From NCBI RefSeq assembly GCF_020171945.1, contig NZ_JAIVAP010000010.1:103237-167236 (forward strand): a stretch of 64,000 nucleotides of DNA, written 5' to 3'. Position numbers and translations under genes: made by a program. Below, one piece after another: positions 59,575 to 64,000 of the stretch. The DNA comes from Bacillus infantis. Its GTDB lineage: Bacteria; Bacillota; Bacilli; Bacillales; Cytobacillaceae. The first letter of the stretch is position 1. Every line of letters starts with the position of its first letter. The notes under the pieces are model-generated. The model was not told where the DNA came from and did no database searches. It worked only from the letters and a program-made list of their open reading frames with translations.

Positions 59575-60621
59575 GTGAGTGAACGTCAAGCTGCATTAGA
59601 TATGGCTTTAAAGCAAATAGAAAAACAATTTGGTAAAGGTTCGATCATGAAGCTTGGGGAGCAGACCGACCGCAAGATATCAACTTCTCCGAGCGGCTCC
59701 CTGGCGCTTGATGTTGCGCTTGGAGTGGGAGGCTACCCTAAGGGGCGCATAGTTGAAATCTATGGTCCGGAAAGCTCGGGTAAAACGACTGTTGCCCTTC
59801 ATGCGATTGCAGAGGTGCAGGCGAATGGCGGACAAGCTGCCTTTATCGATGCTGAGCATGCCCTTGACCCGGTATATGCCCAAAAGCTGGGCGTAAACAT
59901 TGATGAATTGCTGCTTTCCCAGCCTGATACTGGGGAACAGGCGCTTGAAATTGCTGAAGCCCTTGTACGAAGCGGTGCCATTGACATCCTTGTCATCGAC
60001 TCAGTAGCTGCCCTTGTACCGAAAGCAGAGATTGAAGGGGAAATGGGTGACTCGCATGTCGGTCTCCAGGCCCGCCTTATGTCCCAGGCCCTTCGTAAAT
60101 TATCAGGTGCCATTAATAAATCAAGAACGCTTGCCATCTTTATCAACCAAATCCGTGAAAAAGTCGGAGTCATGTTCGGAAACCCTGAAACCACTCCAGG
60201 CGGCCGTGCTCTTAAGTTCTACTCTTCCGTACGTCTGGAAGTGCGCCGTGCTGAAACTTTAAAGCAAGGCAATGAAATGGTCGGTAACAAAACCAAAATC
60301 AAGGTCGTCAAAAATAAGGTTGCTCCTCCATTCCGTGTCGCAGAAGTCGACATCATGTACGGGGAAGGCATCTCAAAAGAAGGCGAAATCATTGATATGG
60401 GCTCTGAACTGGATATTGTCCAGAAGAGCGGCTCCTGGTATTCATACAATGAAGAGAGACTTGGCCAGGGACGCGAAAATGCGAAGCAGTTCCTTAAGGA
60501 GAATCCTGACTTAAGGCTGACCATCCAAAAGCAGATCCGTGACCACTACGGCCTCGATGAAGAGAAGGTATTAGAAGAAAACCAGGATCAGGATCAGGAG
60601 CATTTCGAACTGATTGATTGA
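59575..60621 (+). CDS. recA: Recombinase RecA
   Basis: A 348-residue RecA. Walker [10 protein letters not shown], the LLVSQP-like [14 protein letters not shown], Walker [12 protein letters not shown]-binding loop [17 protein letters not shown]; acidic C-terminal tail with repeated Asp-Gln. GTG start with AAGGAGG upstream. SOS control is indicated by the LexA-type box. Not followed by pbpX-like gene here; rny comes next. Confidence 0.98.
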   Translation: MSERQAALDMALKQIEKQFGKGSIMKLGEQTDRKISTSPSGSLALDVALGVGGYPKGRIVEIYGPESSGKTTVALHAIAEVQANGGQAAFIDAEHALDPVYAQKLGVNIDELLLSQPDTGEQALEIAEALVRSGAIDILVIDSVAALVPKAEIEGEMGDSHVGLQARLMSQALRKLSGAINKSRTLAIFINQIREKVGVMFGNPETTPGGRALKFYSSVRLEVRRAETLKQGNEMVGNKTKIKVVKNKVAPPFRVAEVDIMYGEGISKEGEIIDMGSELDIVQKSGSWYSYNEERLGQGRENAKQFLKENPDLRLTIQKQIRDHYGLDEEKVLEENQDQDQEHFELID

Positions 60622-60628
60622 TCACTTG

Positions 60629-60655
60629 AGGCAAAGCCACAGGCTTTGCCTTTTG
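60629..60655 (+). terminator. Intrinsic terminator after recA
   Basis: AGGCAAAGCC, ACA, GGCTTTGCCT, TTT. Confidence 0.9.
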
Positions 60656-60789
60656 CTTTTTCGTGCTGCGGTGTTAAGATGGGCTGTAAAGGCATGGTGC
60701 GGGGGGAAGGTTCTGGAGGAGAAAGAGATACTTTCGGCCCAGTTGGCAGACTTGTCCGAAATATTAAAAAAAGCCGCAAGGACAAACCC
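60656..60789. other. recA-rny spacer, upstream part
   Basis: G-rich then AT-rich, no convincing gene; belongs to the 335-bp recA-rny gap. Confidence 0.5.
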
Positions 60790-60818
60790 TTGACAATAAA
60801 AATCCACAGCTTTACAAT
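60790..60818 (+). promoter_or_regulatory. Sigma-A promoter of rny
   Basis: TTGACA, 17 bp, TACAAT: near-consensus. Leader about 130 nt. Confidence 0.85.
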
Positions 60819-60956
60819 TATATTGTATATTTTACATTTTTATGAGTATTTGAAAACGTTTAAAGCCTTAGTGCTGTATGTTGATCTTAAACAATGTACA
60901 TGCCGACACTTTAGAAACGTAACACAAAAAAGTTCATAGCAAGAGGAGGTGAAATG

Positions 60957-62516
60957 ATGGATATTTTATTAGTCATCTCCATTTTGCTTGCCCTAGTCGT
61001 CGGTGCAGTTGTTGGCTATTTTATTCGCAAATCGATTGCCGAAGCAAAAATTGCAGGAGCTAAGAACGCTGCTGAGCAAATCCTTGAGGATGCAAGGCGT
61101 GAAGCTGATGCTTCAAAGAAGGAAGCCCTGCTGGAAGCAAAAGATGAAATTCACAAGCTTCGGACTGAAGCTGAACAAGAAGTTCGTGATCGAAGAAATG
61201 AGCTGCAAAAACAAGAAAATCGTTTACTGCAAAAAGAGGAGAATCTTGACCGGAAAGATGAATCGCTTGATAAGCGTGAGTCAATCCTGGAGAAAAGAGA
61301 CGATTCTCTTAACAAAAAACAACAGCATATTGAAGAGATGGAAAGCAAAGTGGACGAGATGGTACGAGCACAGCAATCTGAGCTGGAACGCATCTCAGGC
61401 TTAACTCGTGAAGAGGCAAAATCCATCATTTTAGATCGGGTCGAGCAGGAAGTTGCTCACGATATTGCCATTATGGTGAAGGAAACGGAAAACCGCGCGA
61501 AGGAAGAGGCTGACAAGAAGGCGAAGGAAGTATTGTCATTGGCCATTCAGCGCTGCGCTGCAGACCATGTTGCAGAAACGACCGTATCAGTGGTCAATCT
61601 GCCTAACGATGAAATGAAGGGACGTATCATCGGCCGTGAAGGACGTAATATACGTACACTTGAAACGCTTACCGGAATTGATCTCATCATCGATGATACT
61701 CCGGAAGCAGTCATTTTATCCGGGTTTGATCCCATCCGCCGTGAGACAGCAAGGCTTGCTCTCGAAAAATTAGTTCAAGATGGACGCATTCACCCGGCGA
61801 GGATTGAGGAAATGGTGGATAAAGCGCGCCGCGAAGTGGACGAGCATATCCGTGAAATCGGTGAACAGACGACCTTTGAGGTCGGCGTACACGGACTTCA
61901 TCCGGATCTTATCAAAATTCTCGGCCGCCTGAAATTCCGTACCAGCTACGGACAGAATGTGCTGAAACACTCAATGGAGGTTGCCCAGCTTTCAGGGCTG
62001 CTGGCTGCTGAACTTGGCGAGGATGAAACACTTGCCCGCCGTGCTGGTTTGCTACATGATATCGGTAAAGCAATCGACCATGAAGTAGAAGGAAGCCATG
62101 TTGAAATCGGAGTTGAGCTTGCGACTAAGTACAAAGAGCATCCGGTTGTCATCAACAGCATTGCTTCTCACCATGGCGATACAGAGCCTACATCCATTAT
62201 CGCTGTACTTGTTGCTGCAGCAGATGCTTTATCAGCAGCAAGGCCTGGGGCGAGAAGGGAAACGCTTGAAAACTATATCCGCCGTCTGGAAAAACTGGAG
62301 GAGATTTCCGAATCCTATGATGGAGTCGAGAAATCATTTGCCATCCAGGCCGGAAGGGAAATCAGGATCATGGTTAAGCCTGATCAGATTGATGACCTTG
62401 AATCACACAGGCTCGCAAGGGATATACGCAAGAAGATTGAAGAAGAGCTTGATTATCCAGGACATATCAAGGTTACGGTCATCCGTGAAACGAGAGCCGT
62501 TGAATACGCAAAATAA
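60957..62516 (+). CDS. rny: Ribonuclease Y
   Basis: A 519-residue membrane-anchored endoribonuclease central to mRNA decay in Bacillus. N-terminal membrane helix (about 3-24), long coiled coil (30-200), KH domain ([19 protein letters not shown]) and HD domain with [10 protein letters not shown]. Two adjacent ATG codons exist (60954, 60957); AGGAGG at 60944 is 4 and 7 bp away, so the second is favoured. Its partners PNPase and RNase J2 are also encoded in this window. Confidence 0.96.
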   Translation: MDILLVISILLALVVGAVVGYFIRKSIAEAKIAGAKNAAEQILEDARREADASKKEALLEAKDEIHKLRTEAEQEVRDRRNELQKQENRLLQKEENLDRKDESLDKRESILEKRDDSLNKKQQHIEEMESKVDEMVRAQQSELERISGLTREEAKSIILDRVEQEVAHDIAIMVKETENRAKEEADKKAKEVLSLAIQRCAADHVAETTVSVVNLPNDEMKGRIIGREGRNIRTLETLTGIDLIIDDTPEAVILSGFDPIRRETARLALEKLVQDGRIHPARIEEMVDKARREVDEHIREIGEQTTFEVGVHGLHPDLIKILGRLKFRTSYGQNVLKHSMEVAQLSGLLAAELGEDETLARRAGLLHDIGKAIDHEVEGSHVEIGVELATKYKEHPVVINSIASHHGDTEPTSIIAVLVAAADALSAARPGARRETLENYIRRLEKLEEISESYDGVEKSFAIQAGREIRIMVKPDQIDDLESHRLARDIRKKIEEELDYPGHIKVTVIRETRAVEYAK

Positions 62517-62546
62517 AGCAGTGCTTCGGCGCTGCTTTATTTTTTT
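62515..62546 (+). terminator. Intrinsic terminator after rny
   Basis: AAAGCAGTGC, TTCG, GCGCTGCTTT, A, T-run; starts inside the stop codon. Confidence 0.9.
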
Positions 62547-62580
62547 GCCGAAATGATACGAATGGAATTCATCCTTTTTG

Positions 62581-62589
62581 TGTTACAAT
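62581..62589 (+). promoter_or_regulatory. Extended -10 promoter of ymdB
   Basis: TGTTACAAT (TG-N-TACAAT), 40 bp before the start. Confidence 0.55.
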
Positions 62590-62629
62590 GTTAACAGTGA
62601 AGAAATTGAAGTTAGGAAGGGTTAGCTGA

Positions 62630-63427
62630 ATGAATATTTTGTTTGTTGGAGATGTAGTTGGTTCTCCCGGGCGTGATATGGTAAAAGAATATCTGCCCAA
62701 ATTAAAAGACAAGTACCGTCCGCAGGTGACCATTATTAATGGTGAAAATGCAGCCGGCGGAAAAGGAATCACTGAAAAGATATACCGGGGCTTTTTGGAA
62801 GCAGGCGCGCAGGCGGTGACCCTCGGCAATCATACATGGGATAACAGAGAGATATTTGAGTTTATTGAGAGTGCGAAATATTTAATCAGGCCTGCCAACT
62901 TCCCGGATAATAATCCTGGCAAAGGCATTGTATATTTAAAGGTGAACACTGATGAAGTGGCTGTTATAAATCTTCAGGGAAGGACCTTTTTACAGCCGTC
63001 CGACTGTCCGTTTAAAAAAGCCGATGAACTCATCGAGGAAGCGCGGCAGCGCACTCCCTTCATCTTTGTCGATTTCCATGCAGAAGCGACAAGCGAAAAG
63101 CAGGCAATGGGCTGGTATCTCGATGGAAAGGTTTCTGCTGTGGTTGGTACGCACACGCATGTCCAGACGGCAGATAACCGGATCCTTCCGGACGGGACAG
63201 CCTTTATAACCGATGTGGGCATGACTGGCCCCTATGACGGAATCCTGGGCGTTGAGAAGGAAGCTGTATTGAAGCGATTCATTACAAATCTTCCTGTCCG
63301 TTTTGAGGTGCCGAAGGAAGGCAGGGACCAGCTGAGCGCAGTATCGGTTGAACTGGACCGGAAAACAGGGCTGGCCAAGAAAATAGAACGGATCCTGATT
63401 AACGAAGATCATCCTTTTTTCAGCTGA
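62630..63427 (+). CDS. ymdB: Phosphodiesterase YmdB
   Basis: A 265-residue metallophosphoesterase (TIGR00282 family) acting on cyclic nucleotides and controlling biofilm versus motility in B. subtilis. Metal ligands in FVGDVVGSPG, NGENAAGG, GNHTWDN, DFHAEATSEK and GTHTHVQTADN. Site GGAAGG upstream of ATG. Terminator at 63436. Confidence 0.95.
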   Translation: MNILFVGDVVGSPGRDMVKEYLPKLKDKYRPQVTIINGENAAGGKGITEKIYRGFLEAGAQAVTLGNHTWDNREIFEFIESAKYLIRPANFPDNNPGKGIVYLKVNTDEVAVINLQGRTFLQPSDCPFKKADELIEEARQRTPFIFVDFHAEATSEKQAMGWYLDGKVSAVVGTHTHVQTADNRILPDGTAFITDVGMTGPYDGILGVEKEAVLKRFITNLPVRFEVPKEGRDQLSAVSVELDRKTGLAKKIERILINEDHPFFS

Positions 63428-63435
63428 AGAATAAA

Positions 63436-63466
63436 GGGCTGCCTTTCCATAGGCAGTCTCTTTTTG
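63436..63466 (+). terminator. Intrinsic terminator after ymdB
   Basis: GCTGCCT, TTCCAT, AGGCAGT, CTCTTTTTG. Confidence 0.7.
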
Positions 63467-63513
63467 TTTTAAGGGGTCCTTGAAAGTACGCAATTTTCCA
63501 ATATTTTGTCCAA

Positions 63514-63543
63514 GCTGGAATATGTTTTTTATCCTCTGAATAT
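63514..63543 (+). promoter_or_regulatory. Candidate sigma-H promoter of spoVS
   Basis: GCTGGAATA, 12 bp, TCTGAATAT; consensus is RNAGGAWWW and RNNGAAT, two mismatches. spoVS is a sigma-H gene in B. subtilis. Confidence 0.5.
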
Positions 63544-63628
63544 AGTAGCAATGGAATGATATACCTGATGTGTCCGGGGCAAGTATCCTAAGGGCATGCA
63601 GGACGGGATAAACAAGGAGGAGCTAGGA

Positions 63629-63889
63629 ATGGAAATATTAAAAGTTTCAGCAAAGTCTAATCCTAATTCTGTAGCTGGTGCGCTTGCTGGTGTTCTGCGT
63701 GAAAGAGGCGGCGCAGAGATCCAGGCAATTGGTGCGGGTGCATTGAACCAAGCGGTTAAAGCAGTAGCGATCGCCCGAGGATTCGTAGCGCCTAGCGGAG
63801 TGGATTTGATCTGTATCCCTGCTTTCACCGATATTAAGATTGACGGTGAAGAACGGACAGCGATAAAGCTGATTGTGGAGCCAAGATAA
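63629..63889 (+). CDS. spoVS: Stage V sporulation protein S
   Basis: An 86-residue Alba-like protein, almost invariant in Bacilli: EILKVSAKSNPNSVAGALAG, GAGALNQAVKAVAIARGF and DGEERTAIKLIVEPR. ATG 63629 has AAGGAGG upstream; the longer frame from 63596 has none. Affects sporulation after septation; nucleic-acid binding is inferred from the fold. Confidence 0.97.
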   Translation: MEILKVSAKSNPNSVAGALAGVLRERGGAEIQAIGAGALNQAVKAVAIARGFVAPSGVDLICIPAFTDIKIDGEERTAIKLIVEPR

Positions 63890-63922
63890 CAAAAGGGGAA
63901 AAGCAGTGGCATATAAAAAAAA

Positions 63923-63940
63923 TGCCCTTTGCTTTGGGCA
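63923..63940 (-). terminator. Terminator-like hairpin, minus-strand orientation
   Basis: TGCCC, 8-nt loop, GGGCA; on the minus strand it is followed by TTTTTTTT, so it suits leftward transcription, but no leftward gene is visible in the window. Confidence 0.35.
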
Positions 63941-63967
63941 ATAAATAGCCGGCAGCACATCATCTTT

Positions 63968-64000
63968 GCCTGTTTGCTTATTGAAAGCAAACAGGCTTTT
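63968..64000 (+). terminator. Intrinsic terminator after spoVS
   Basis: GCCTGTTTGCTT, ATTGA, AAGCAAACAGGC, then TTTT at the window edge. Confidence 0.85.

Noticed and set aside
60646..60939. 97-codon open frame between recA and rny
   Set aside because: It overlaps the recA terminator and the near-consensus rny promoter, has no ribosome binding site, and its composition is not protein-like.

Overview
The window is chromosomal DNA from a Gram-positive endospore-forming bacterium of the Bacillaceae. Evidence: the gene order closely follows the Bacillus subtilis cheA to spoVS segment. Sporulation genes (dpaA/dpaB, spoIIIE, tepA, spoVS) are present, starts often carry strong AGGAGG-type ribosome binding sites with GTG/TTG starts mixed in, and the replicase is PolC. 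All 54 annotated genes lie on the + strand. I found no tRNA, rRNA, insertion sequence, CRISPR array or prophage. The species cannot be named from sequence alone.

Layout. (1) 1-4030: end of the flagellar/chemotaxis operon (cheA 3' end, cheW, cheC, cheD), then sigD, a small uncharacterised protein and a SwrB-like membrane protein. A terminator and a promoter-like site lie between cheD and sigD. (2) 4058-13664: rpsB, tsf, pyrH, frr, uppS, cdsA, dxr, rasP, proS: translation factors, UMP kinase, isoprenoid/lipid enzymes and the site-2 protease. (3) 13665-14612: a repeat-rich spacer, then polC. (4) 18998-26542: rimP-nusA-ylxR-ylxQ-infB-ylxP-rbfA-truB-ribF, a transcription/translation/ribosome-maturation operon with a structured leader. 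(5) 26539-31808: rpsO, pnp, ylxY, mlpA. (6) 31860-32340: a tandem array of 52-53 bp hairpin units. (7) 32442-38025: ymxH, dpaA-dpaB, asd, dapG, dapA. This links aspartate-family (diaminopimelate/lysine) synthesis to dipicolinic acid for the spore core, with a sigma-K-like promoter before dpaA. (8) 38530-43978: rnjB, tepA (sigma-G-like promoter), ylzJ, spoIIIE. (9) 44031-51303: a GntR/UTRA regulator, a BMP-type nucleoside ABC transporter (lipoprotein, ATPase, two permeases) and a membrane GGDEF protein; this block differs most from the B. subtilis order. (10) 51518-59206: ymfF, ymfH, ymfI, ymfJ, ymfK, rodZ, pgsA, cinA. (11) 59447-64000: recA with a LexA-type box, rny, ymdB, spoVS.

Most of the window is ordinary core genome. 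The least explained material is intergenic: two arrays of imperfect hairpins with a similar ~52 bp period (13.8-14.0 kb and 31.9-32.3 kb), a ~180 bp element with inverted ends (14.2 kb), a ~370 nt leader before rnjB, and a 40 bp perfect palindrome after rnjB. At gene level the noteworthy points are a separated sigD, an RNase J2 with an intact metal-binding motif, a YlxY deacetylase-like protein lacking canonical catalytic residues, and an Asn-rich triplet-repeat linker in IF2.
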